Source: Pyropia haitanensis
Lineage: Eukaryota > Rhodophyta > Bangiophyceae > Bangiales > Bangiaceae
Direction: 5' to 3'
NCBI GenBank assembly: GCA_008729055.1
Contig: SDUX01000065.1
Span: 52,514 to 116,513 of the forward strand
DNA length: 64,000 bases
This document shows, in pieces, positions 23,048-32,900 of this stretch; position 1 is the stretch's first letter, and each line of letters begins with the position of its first letter. Position numbers and translations under genes: made by a program. The notes beneath the pieces are model-generated. The model ran no database searches, was not told where the DNA came from, and saw only the letters and a program-made list of their open reading frames with translations.

Positions 23048-23778
23048 AAAACACGCCGTCGCCGCAAAACAAGATCCGCAAGGGCAGACGAGAGAACCTC
23101 TTCATGGCTCTCCGAGCCTCCAGGCACGCCGTCTCTCCTCGCGCAATCGTGTGGTGTGCAAGAAGGTAGCCCACCCCTCGCCGTCGTATCCCCCAGTCAC
23201 CAACGATTGCTCGTGCACGTTGTCCAGTCGTCAAGACTGGGCGTGTCTGGCTGCGTGCGCTCACGGAATTACAGCCTGTGTTTTGTGCATTCGCAGACAC
23301 TTTCCAGATGTCGTCAAGATAGGCCGTGAGGCCCGTCACCCGCCACGGCAGGGTCACGGGTTTGACCGCGCAGCGCTGGCTCGTGTGTGCGCACCTGCGT
23401 TTTTGTGCGTGCACGAGGGGGGGGCTTGGCCCGACGTGTGTGGGCGCATCTACATGCCTGCGTGGGGGGCCATGCGTGCAGCGGTGCCCGTGTGGGCGCG
23501 CGTGCGTGCCCGTGACGTGCGGGGGGGAGGGGGCCTGTGCCGGCCCTACATGAGGGCACGCACGGTGCGCTGAGGGACGATTGCGCGGAGAGAGAGAAGA
23601 ACAACGACGAAGAAGAACGACTCTTGGATTGCTGTGTCTGGAGCGTGCACGGACGTCGGCTGCCCCATCTACTCGGATCCGCGGTCGGTTGCAGGCCGTG
23701 AGTCTGATATGATTTCTACCACTACTGCCACAGAAATGCCCGGTAGCGTCCGATTGCTGGCCGAATGTGACTAAGAGT

Positions 23779-23836
23779 GTTTCCAACGGTGGCGTACCAA
23801 CTCGCGACCATCTTGCCGCAATATATTATTCAAACG
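23779..23836 (-). repeat. Dispersed repeat, copy 2
   Basis: Reverse complement of 16320-16353 over 34 bases, with a matching AT-rich extension and TTCAAAC block on its outer side. Confidence 0.75.
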
Positions 23837-24256
23837 CAACGTGGGCTCCTCTGACTGGCTGAGACCTGCTGCTGTTCAGATTCATAAAGTAGTTGTTCTG
23901 AGACGGGGGTTACATGGTTTGGAGGGACGATAGCCTGTCTGAGAGCACATCCAGCAATGTCGGGACCAACGGTTAAATAATTCATTTCAGCGAACACGTG
24001 CGCGCTTCTGGTTGGATGCCCATTTCTGTTGGGGCGTGCCCCAACCGGTCTTGCAGCACTTGTATGGAACAGGGCGCAGACGAGCCGAAAAGGCGGACGG
24101 ATGGGTTCACGCCGGTGGGAGAACAAAGACCCAACCCCATTCCTCGAATGGAGCTTCAAATCGGGATCAGAGAAGCAGCTGGGATGCGAGCCCGCGATCG
24201 TCCTCAGCCACGTTTCAGTCACCCCATTGGTCCAATTTCGTTTTACAGGTCGCCAA

Positions 24257-24329
24257 CAGGATGGGGATGGTCCCGCTCGCTCCCCATTCTCGCACAAAAT
24301 GGGGCGCAGGAGAGACCATCCCCATCCTG
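24257..24329. repeat. Imperfect 32-bp hairpin
   Basis: CAGGATGGGGATGGTC at 24257 pairs with GACCATCCCCATCCTG ending at 24329. The inner halves of the 32-bp arms pair with several mismatches around a 9-nt loop. A small MITE or hairpin transcript is possible. Confidence 0.65.
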
Positions 24330-25140
24330 CGATCCGAATATGCAGAGTACTTACCAAAAATATATGAATCAGATTCGTCATATATGGCCTGCCGTTGGGG
24401 CGTCATGTGGCCGTTTGTATTGACTGCAGAGCGTTCGAACCCCATCCAGCAAGTATGAGAGCCACGTGTACGTATTCGCGACCATCCTAGCATTGTTGGA
24501 TGTGCTCTGAGGGAAGACCGAGAACCCTCACGGATAGCAATTTGAGTGTGGTCATGGATTGCATGTGTTCGCTGACTCTGTCGTGCGATTTCGCACGCGT
24601 CGCGACAATATGCGAGAACGTGCACTAGCCCCCCTTGTGGAATGCCCAGGACGCCGAAAGACTGTCTCCATTGCTGGTCGTGCCGGCAAAATAGCGAGAC
24701 ACGCTGCACAAAAAGGATCATTGGGGCAAAAGATGGCCCATGCTTTGCAGGAATGAGGCCGTACTCGGCATGGAACAGAAAATATTGTGCCACGTATGCG
24801 AGTATTTTCACGCATCAACGCGTGCCATAAGCCATGTTCACGCAAGCACATGTGCAAGTATGGTCGTTTTGGCATGTTTTGGTGGTCGTGGAGTTGGGAC
24901 AGCCAATGACATTGCTCTGTTCGTCTCGCCGTTGGGACAGGCGACTGGTCACAGCAACGCATGCCGGAAGTCCGTCTCCTGTCGGGGCGGGCCCGGCTCG
25001 GGCCGACTCGAGTCGGCCTCGGTTTTGTGGCTGTCAGTCGTTCTGGGATGACTGCCCAGACTGTCAACCGCGCGCGCGTCGTTCCCCTGCGTAGCGTACA
25101 CGCGATCGACGCGTTGCCAGTGCGCGCCGAGCATCCGACG

Positions 25141-27084
25141 ACGCGCTAGCTGTGCAAGTTCCCCCAGTTTTCTTTCTGGATTTTTTCCCGAGCGCGCTTG
25201 CCCCCCCTCTGCGCCCCCTCTGGAGCCCTGCCGCGAAATTTCAGCCTCAATCATTTGTCGCGCGTGCTGCTTCGCTTCCCCGCGCCCGCCGCGATCCCCC
25301 ACGACCATCCCCGCGTTGCGTTGCGTGGCGCCGCCGCAGACGGCACAGCCCCAATCGGATCCCCCCTGCATCTCCCTGCACCCCCTTGCCTCGTTTTGAG
25401 GCGGCGTGAGGGGTGGGGATGTCTGCTCGCGCGGGCCGGCCACCATGTGGCCGCCTTCAGCCCCCCTCCACACAGGACGTGTACCCCAGGGCGGTCCCAT
25501 TCATGGCGGACCCTACCTCAGGTCTCTCCCGCCATGGGCGACGCTCTCTCTGGCGCTCGGCGGCCGCGCAGCGGCCATGGGTCGTGGCCGACCGCACCCC
25601 CCTGCCGGTCGGCCCACGTGGACGGGTCGCCTTCGCTTCGCGGCCTCGCCACGGCCAGGGGTCGTTGTCCCCCCCCTCCCCTTTCGGCTTTGCGGCCGCG
25701 CGGCGGCCGCGGATCGTCGCCCTCCCCCGCTGTCTGGCCGGCCGCGCGGCGGCCGCTGATAGGGGACACCCCCCCCCGCCTGGGGCGTCCTGATTCTGTT
25801 TGTGGCGGCGCTGGTGGAGCGCCGCCTTGCCTGGCGTTTGTGCCGGCCGCACGGTTGATGCGGCTGGTCCCCAAGGCGGCCACACTCTTCACGTGGCTGG
25901 CCGCCATCCCCCCGTCTGGACCCGCTTGGGCGGGGGCGCCTCCCGCGGGTTTTCTTTTGTGCTGGCGGCCGGGACCACTGTTTGTGGCCCCGTCGGGACA
26001 GCTGCGCGCGCCTCGGCGACGGCCGCCCCCCCTTGGCGGCCGCTCGGCGGCCGCAGATTGGGGACACCCCCACCGCTAGCTGGGTCGTACCCGCACTGTT
26101 CGTCGCCGCGGTGGAGGAGCGCCGTCCATCCTAGTTTTTTTTCCGGCCGCACGGTTGATGCGGCTGGTTCCAGGCGGCCACATTGTGTACGTGGCTGGCC
26201 GCCGTCCTCCCTCCTGGGTCGATTGTGCGGGGCCGCCTCCTTTTGCTGGTCTGGGTGCCCGCGTCCCCCCCACTGTTTGCGGCCCCGCTACAGAGGGCCG
26301 ATCCGGCCTCCGACAAGTGCTGAGGTCGCTCGGCTTTTGCGGCTGGTGTCCAAGCGTACGTGCGGTGGCTATGACTGGCTGCCACGAGGTGGGACGGCTT
26401 TGGATACGTGAACCGGTTTGTACTCGCGGTTGCGGGCGCTGTTGTGGGCCGCAAGTCGGCCCCGGCGACAATCTCTTCCCTTCTCTTTCGGACTCTCTGT
26501 TGTTCCCCGTACCGCCTTTCTCCTCCTCGGACCGCCATGTGCGTGAGTTACGCAGGCTCGGATGGGGATCGGCGCCGCTCTTAGGCGGATCGGAGCGGAC
26601 CTGGCGCGGGAGGGGGGCGTGGGGGGGGGCGGCTGCCACCGGGAGGCGGGCCGCCCCCTCGGCAGATAAGCAAGGACCAGCGGCGTCGCGGAAGTCGGCG
26701 CCTGTGCGCGCGCTGTCGTCGTGCGCAGATAACGAGACCCGAGTATCTTTTGTGCCACTGGAGCTGCGGCTGCCCGTGGGCGGCTCGGCAGCCGCCAGGC
26801 GAGCCGGTGAACCGGTGGTGGGGCTGTGTCACGGAGCCGACGAGGACCGAACGGCGTCGCGGCTTTCGGCGGCTGTGCTGGCAGTGTCGCGTGGCCGAGC
26901 GCGCGGGGCCTCAGCACGGTCTTTGCCGCTGGACCTGTCGCTGTCCTTGGGCAGCGCGGCCGCAGGCACAGAGCCTCGGGCGGCCTGCAGACCCACGTTG
27001 GCGGACAGGGACGCCGTGGGGCAGTGGCCTGGCCGGGCCTGGCGGCGCTAACCAACAGGACCAGCGGCGGCCAAGTCCCAAGGA
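25141..27084. other. GC-rich unassigned region with ~300-bp tandem repeats
   Basis: Long open frames occur in several phases on both strands and none resembles a known protein. The segment 25745-26345 is a diverged tandem repeat. From 26560 the DNA merges into the minisatellite that was later split by the chromovirus. Confidence 0.35.
25745..26345. repeat. ~300-bp tandem repeat, two units
   Basis: Two units share GGGGACACCCC-like starts (about 25760 and 26060), a GTGGAG(GAG)CGCCG block, and CGGCCGCACGGTTGATGCGG (about 25846 and 26147). The spacing is about 300 bp and a partial third copy fades after 26270. Confidence 0.65.
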
Positions 27085-27406
27085 TTTGGGGGGGCCGAGC
27101 GGGGGCAACAACCAACTGCCAGTGCGGCCGCCGAGCCCGCGTGGGTGGAGCGGGCCGAGCGGGGGCAACAACAACCAACTGGCGGAGCGGCCACCGAGCC
27201 CGCGTGGGTGGGGCGGGCCGAGCGGGGGCAACAACCAACTGCCGGCGCGGCCGCCGAGCCCGTGAGGGTGGGGCGCGCCGAGCGGGGGCAACAACCAACT
27301 GCCGGCGCGGCCGCCGAGCCCGCGTGGCTGGAGCGGGCCGAGCAGGGCGAACAACAAACGGCCGGAGCGGCGGCCGAGCCCAAGTCGGTGGGGCGGGCCG
27401 AGCGGG
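27085..27406. repeat. 60-63-bp minisatellite, part left of the chromovirus
   Basis: Five units at about 27093, 27153, 27216, 27276 and 27336 share GGCCGAGCGGGGGCAACAAC and CGGCCGCCGAGCCC. One frame encodes a 20-21-residue repeat (RAERGQQPTAGAAAEPAWVG type). The array is interrupted at 27406 by a retrotransposon and resumes at 36085. Confidence 0.85.
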
Positions 27407-27927
27407 TGTGACAAACCCCGAATCTGGGTTTGAATATTCGGAGCAAGTGGCTCAGAATTGAGATTGGATTTCACCCGACCCATGAGTGAAATATTCCGAT
27501 TTCAGCTCGAAGTTCCGACTGGGACTTTCGGCACCCCATTTGCAGAGTATTGCAGTGGTTCGTATCTTGGGGATTTTTGCGCGGGAGCCAGACGGATTTC
27601 TACGCTTGCTTGCTTTGATTGTGGAGCCTTTTTATTGGGTGGTCTGAGTGTTCATTTTTTGCGTGTTTTACGAGGGGTGTGCGCGCGCATGCGTGCACAC
27701 GAGGGTTTATATGCGCGGGACAGCAAGGCGGGGAGGGCCCCCCTTGGCTGCCAAGTAAACTCCGTCTGGCTCCGACACATCTTGTTCGTGCCTTGGCGAG
27801 TCGGCCACTCGTCACACGCAAGTCGCGTGTTGGTGTTGCACGGGTTGCTTCCGGTGTTCCAAGTTGGGACCCGAGCGTGCGTGTTCCGCCCCCACAAGTT
27901 GTGGGTCGGCGTAGCCGTACTGCTACA
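27407..27927 (+). repeat. 5' LTR of chromovirus family 1
   Basis: Starts TGTGACAAACCCC and ends CTGCTACA. A TTTATAT motif near 27706 is the most TATA-like sequence in it. The copy at 35564-36084 has the same length. Confidence 0.97.
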
Positions 27928-27929
27928 GT

Positions 27930-27944
27930 TGGTGGATCAGCGGG
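27930..27944 (+). promoter_or_regulatory. Primer-binding site of family 1
   Basis: TGGTGGATCAGCGGG begins two bases after the 5' LTR. A TGG start complementary to a tRNA CCA end is expected for minus-strand priming. I cannot name the tRNA. Confidence 0.7.
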
Positions 27945-28234
27945 GGAGAGGACATCGACTCGGAGTCCCCTCCTTTGGTGAGGAAACTGAGTTGGTTTCT
28001 CTCCCCCTACGGCACCGTGACTTCGGGCCGTCTCATCGACTCCCCCTCGTACTCCGAGGTTTGCGGGGCGACAAGGTGAGCGTCCGGAGTTCGGACGGGG
28101 ACGCGGAGTAACGACCCCTCACCGCTTTCGTTGCGTAAGCGGAGGGGCGGTTGTGTTCCGTGCTCCCACGCCGACGATCCCCGACTCTGGGCACCGTAAC
28201 GTCATTTTGGTGACTCAACTCGAGTCCCGGAGTG

Positions 28235-29995
28235 ATGGCGGGCGCGGAAGACTCTCCCGCCGCGCCGTTTGTACCTGGGGAGGGGGAGCGGATGCGTCCC
28301 CCTTCGGGCGGAGTACCCCCCAGGACGGGCAGCGTGGATGAGTCGGGTCGCCAGGGGCGACCCCCTCGGCGTTCGGCCAGGTTCCGACCCGCGCCATCCT
28401 CCGTCGACTCGAGCGGAGGTCGCCCTCCTCCGGCGGGTGTGCCGAGCCAGACTCCGGCTCAGGTGCCCCTACCGGCGGATGATGACACTCCCTTCGGCAC
28501 GGGACTGCCGGCCTTGGGTGCTGGGGGCAGAGGCTCCGTACCCCGGGACGGCGAGTCCGCGCCCCCTTTGGTTCCGGAAGGACCGGGCGGTAGCTCAAGT
28601 CGAGCTCCGCCGGGGTCCACCGGGAGCCTGGATGCCAGTGTGGTGACAGCCATCGCACAAGTTGTGCGTGAGGAGGTGGGGCGGGCGCTACAGGAAAAGT
28701 CTCCTGCGCCTGGGCAGGCCTCCCGGCATGAGCGGCGTGGGGAGCAAGTTGCTCCCCGCCGAGAGTACCGTTCTCGTTCGCCTGCCCACTCGAGCGAGGC
28801 GTCGAGTGGGGAGGAGGCCGTCCGACATGGACGGCAGGAACCACGGGATCGTCCCAAAGTTCGGGAGATTCCCAAGAAGATCGTGGTTAACAATCCTCTA
28901 TACGCGGACGTCTTCGACTGTGAGACGTACGCGTTGGTCAACAAGTCGGTGACCTACACGAACCGCCAGGCCCATACTCTGGGCCGGCGCAAGAAGGACG
29001 TGGCTCAGTCCTTTGGGGTCCGGTCTGAGTGGGACGGGACCCCGCCACTGAAGGTCTTCCAGTTTTTGCGTAAGTTCGCAAAAGCTTGTGATGACAATGA
29101 TGTCTCTGAAGCAGAGGCGTTCTTCATGCTTCAGGACTTCACTAAGGAGCCACTCCGCTCCGAGGTGATGAGCGTCATGCCAAGTCGGCATGGCGGCAAC
29201 CCCGGTGAGGTCTCCTCCTACTTGGAGTTGATCAACTGGGTGTTGCGCTACCACGCGGACGAGGCGTCTCTCGCCGCGCAGGTAGAGGAGTTTAATCGTG
29301 CCACCCAGAGTGAGGGTGAGGACGAGCGGACGTTCGCTGAGAGACTCCGTCAGCTGAACGTCCTTTGTGGATTTATTCATCCACAAGGCGTCATCAAAGG
29401 GCGTTTTGTGGAGGGTGTCCACCGTTCCGCTCGCGCGACTGTGCGTGAGCGCAACACGCCTGGTATGACGCTGGCCGAGTTGGCCCGCGTCGCCCAAACC
29501 AAGGGCGAAGAGTACCGTTGGATCGTGTCTGACCAACGGAAGGAGCGAGAGAAGGAAACCGAGAGCGCGGAGGCGACTCGCCTTCGTCGCGCGGCCAGGG
29601 CGGCCCAGTACCCTCGGGTACGCCCGGCAGTGGCTGCTACCTCGACTCAGGAGGAAGCTGATGTCGTAGCGGCCATCCCGGAAACTCCCCAGGGAAAGGC
29701 GACGCCACCGACATCGAAGAGCGACCGGCCGTGTTGGCAGTGCTCAAAGACGGGCCACTGGGCGTCTCAGTGCCCCGCCTTGGACTCGCGTCTGCGAGCC
29801 ATCTTGGCTCGCAGCATGAGTCTTGGGACCCGGGGAACTCCCCCGAGTTCCCGCTCCAACCCAACTCGGGTTGGTGCCATCACCCAACACGGGCCGGAGG
29901 GGACTAACAAGAGTCTTGAGGAGGGGGAGGCACCCACCTCAAGCTCGAGTGAGAGTACCCCTTCCTCATCCGACTCAGGTGAGGGAAACGCCTAG
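28235..29995 (+). CDS. gag: Gag polyprotein of chromovirus family 1
   Basis: A 586-residue structural protein that would assemble the cytoplasmic virus-like particle around element RNA. The N-terminal 200 residues are Pro/Ser-rich and disordered. A capsid-like helical segment spans about residues 215-420 (PPLKVFQFLRKFAKACDD ... ADEASLAAQVEEFNRATQ ... TFAERLRQLNVL). A single zinc knuckle CWQCSKTGHWASQC (CX2CX4HX4C) sits near residue 500, and a Ser/Glu-rich tail follows. ATG 28235 is the second codon after an in-frame GTG. The stop at 29993-29995 lies six bases after a slippery heptamer that leads into pol. Confidence 0.93.
   Translation: MAGAEDSPAAPFVPGEGERMRPPSGGVPPRTGSVDESGRQGRPPRRSARFRPAPSSVDSSGGRPPPAGVPSQTPAQVPLPADDDTPFGTGLPALGAGGRGSVPRDGESAPPLVPEGPGGSSSRAPPGSTGSLDASVVTAIAQVVREEVGRALQEKSPAPGQASRHERRGEQVAPRREYRSRSPAHSSEASSGEEAVRHGRQEPRDRPKVREIPKKIVVNNPLYADVFDCETYALVNKSVTYTNRQAHTLGRRKKDVAQSFGVRSEWDGTPPLKVFQFLRKFAKACDDNDVSEAEAFFMLQDFTKEPLRSEVMSVMPSRHGGNPGEVSSYLELINWVLRYHADEASLAAQVEEFNRATQSEGEDERTFAERLRQLNVLCGFIHPQGVIKGRFVEGVHRSARATVRERNTPGMTLAELARVAQTKGEEYRWIVSDQRKEREKETESAEATRLRRAARAAQYPRVRPAVAATSTQEEADVVAAIPETPQGKATPPTSKSDRPCWQCSKTGHWASQCPALDSRLRAILARSMSLGTRGTPPSSRSNPTRVGAITQHGPEGTNKSLEEGEAPTSSSSESTPSSSDSGEGNA
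29983..29989 (+). promoter_or_regulatory. -1 ribosomal frameshift heptamer G GGA AAC
   Basis: GGGAAAC is positioned so that gag codons read GGA AAC GCC TAG. Slipping back one base gives GGG AAA CGC and enters the pol frame, which is open from 29983. A GCCGC/GCGGC pair (29995-29999 with 30028-30032) could form the base of a stimulatory stem at a suitable spacing; that part is conjecture. Confidence 0.8.
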
Positions 29996-32900
29996 CCGCT
30001 GGAGTCGAGTTGACCCCACAGACCTCGGCGGCAGGCCAAGGGGAACTTCACCCGACACCAACTCATGGGCGGGTGAAGCTCTTACGACGCCCTCGAGGGG
30101 TGAGACCTCAAGGCAAGGCCCCCTCGCGTCGATACGACCCAAGTCGGATCGTATCTGTCTTGGTAGGGAGTAACTACCAAGTCGCAGCCAGACTTTGGCT
30201 GTACGATGGGTATGAGTTTGCTTCCCGTGTCATAGTCGACACGGGTTCGCCGGTATCCCTCATCAGGCAAGAGTTGTTGCCTGAGGGAGTCGAGGTGAGT
30301 CAAGTTGACCGCTTGACATGGCGTATGTTTGATGTCAATGGGGGACTCCTCTCCATTGTGGGTTCAATTGCATTGAGTGTATGCATTGGGTCATACCAGA
30401 CTGAGGTGACCTTTGGGGTTGTACCACGCATGTCGGTCCCAGTACTCCTGGGTACCGACTACGTGGACACCCACGTACCCGAAGTCCGGGGACCCGAAGG
30501 GTTTATTCGCATGCTTAATGGGGAAACTGTGCCCATCTTGCGTAAAGGGGCCACTGTCTCCCCGAAGACTCCCAAGGCACGGGAGAGTCCTCGTAAGACA
30601 GATGGCAGCACTGAGTCGGTGCATGTGCTCAAGGGAGTGTGCATTCCTCCCCGGTCGAGGACGTATGTACAAGTTCGTACATCGTTTCAGGGAAATGGGT
30701 TTGTATTCCCCCTCGACAAGACATATGAGAAGCACCAGGTGCAAGTTGCACCTGGACCCATGACTTGTGGGACTGACCAGACCTGGGTCGTCGAGGTCCT
30801 CAACGTGTCGAAGACTCCTCGACGCATCCCCCGTGGGATGAAGATAGCGAACATCTCCACCCACGAGGGGAATGTCACCGCTGTGACTCAACAGCAGTGG
30901 AAGGCGATGGAGGAGAAGACTCCCTTTCCTCCGGACCCAAAGCCGTCGGCAGACTCGCCGACGGTGCACCGGGAAAATGTCCCGAAGTGCCTGCATGATC
31001 GCTTGGATAAACTCATCCAAAAGCACCACAAGTTGTGGAATGGTGACCTTGGACTCATCAAGGCCACCGAACACAGAATCGTGTTAAAGCCCGGGGTGAA
31101 GCCAGTCCGCTTGAACCCCTACCGTATGGGCCCTGCCTCTCGGGAACTTACCCGGAAGCAGGTCCAACGGATGAAGGACCTTGGGGTCATTGAGCCAAGC
31201 TCAGGCGAGTGGGCCAGCCCCATAGTCCTGGTGCCCAAACCCGACGGCACCATGCGGTTCTGCATTGATTACCGCAAGTTGAACGAACGGACGGTAAAGG
31301 ACAGTTACCCTTTACCCCGTATGGACGATTGCCTCGACTCACTTGGTGAGGCAAAGTTCTTCTCCACGTTGGACTGCAACGCGGGGTACTGGCAGATCCC
31401 CATACGTAAGGAGGATCGGCCACTCACGGCCTTCACGTGTCACTGTGGAGTTTATCAGTGCGTGAGGTTGCCGTTTGGGCTATGCAATGCACCTGCGACT
31501 TTCCAGCGTGCTATTGACATGATACTTGCCGGAGTCAAATGGCAGTATGCCCTCGTCTATTTAGACGACATCATTGTGTTCTCCGGAACTGCCGAAGAAC
31601 ACTTGTCCCACTTGGACAATGTGTTCACCCTGCTGAGTAGGGCAGGAGTGACACTGAAGCCAGCCAAGTGCCACCTCTTCAGTAACGAGGTGGCCTACCT
31701 AGGTCATGTGGTTCGACCAGGTAGCATCAGTGTCAACGAGAAAAACCTCGTGGCACTGCGTCGGGCAAGTTACCCCTTGACGCAGACACAGCTCAGGAGT
31801 TTTCTGGGCATGTGCAATGTGTACAGACGCTTCACGGCGAACTTTGCCAAAGTGTCTGCACCCTTGAACCGCTTGGTAAGTCCCAAGCGGCCCAAGCGCC
31901 TCGACCCTCCGACCCAAGAGGAGCGAGAAGCGTTTGAGAGGTTGAAAGAACTTCTTTGCAACCCGCCGGTGTTGGCTATCCCCAGACTCGGGGGCCACTA
32001 CATCATAGATGTGGACGCGAGTTACGACCAACTTGGTTGTTGCTTGCTCCAGCAACAGACCACGGGCGAGTACCTGCCCGTGGGCTACTACAGTAAGGGC
32101 CTGTCCCCGGCACAGAAGAACTACACTGTGACGGAGCTGGAAGGCCTGGGCGTAGTATGGGCAGTCACCATGCTACGACCCTACATCGAAGGAGGGAGGT
32201 TCCTCGTTCGATGTGATCACCGAGCCCTGAAGTGGATACTTACCACTACAGCGTGCTCGAATAATCGACTCAATCGATGGCGACTTCGCCTCGCTGAGTT
32301 TGACTTCGACGTTGAGTATAAGTCGGGTCAAAAGCACGCGGTTGCGGACGCCATGTCTCGCATACCGACGGATGGGTACGACTCGGTACCCATCCCAGAG
32401 GAAATCCCTCATGTGGGAGTCACCACACGATCAGGGTCAGTACTCGACCCGAGGCGGCCGGAGATGGCCCGCATCCTACCCCTGCCTAAGGACAAACTCG
32501 TCCAGGCACAAGAGTCTGACAAACTCTGTCAGCAACTCAAGAAAGAGTTGGACAGCCCCGAACCAACTCGGTTCTTCTTCAGTGAAGACGGCATTTTATG
32601 CCGGCGGGGACATACCCAAGGAGAACAACAAGTTGTTGTTCCCGAGAGTCTGAGGAAGGACATCCTCCAACGGGAACACTCCTCACCGTTGGGTGCCCAC
32701 CCAGGGTCGACTAAGTTGTATCAGACCCTGAGAAAAAAATATTATTGGCCATCACTCGTGGCTGATGTGTATGGGCATGTGGCCTCGTGCGCGACTTGCG
32801 CACAGAACCGACTCATGGAGGCCAGAGAGACGTCCACCATGCGTCTCTTCCCTGCGACGGAGCCGTTCGCAGCGATTGCCGTGGACCTACTTGGTCCACT

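Larger units (their letters stand above)
22048..25140. other. Unassigned repeat-rich region with hairpins
   Basis: About 3 kb of moderate GC with no convincing protein. It holds clustered TGCAC-containing hairpins (22300-22800), a perfect 14-bp hairpin at 23009-23047, an imperfect 32-bp hairpin at 24257-24329, and a dispersed inverted repeat at 23779-23836. Short open frames on both strands lack long continuity or known motifs. The composition contrasts with the GC-rich flanks and suggests decayed transposon DNA. Confidence 0.45.

Noticed and set aside
24425..24450. tRNA T-arm-like GCGTTCGAACCCC
   Set aside because: No cloverleaf could be formed with flanking sequence; anticodon and acceptor stems are missing.
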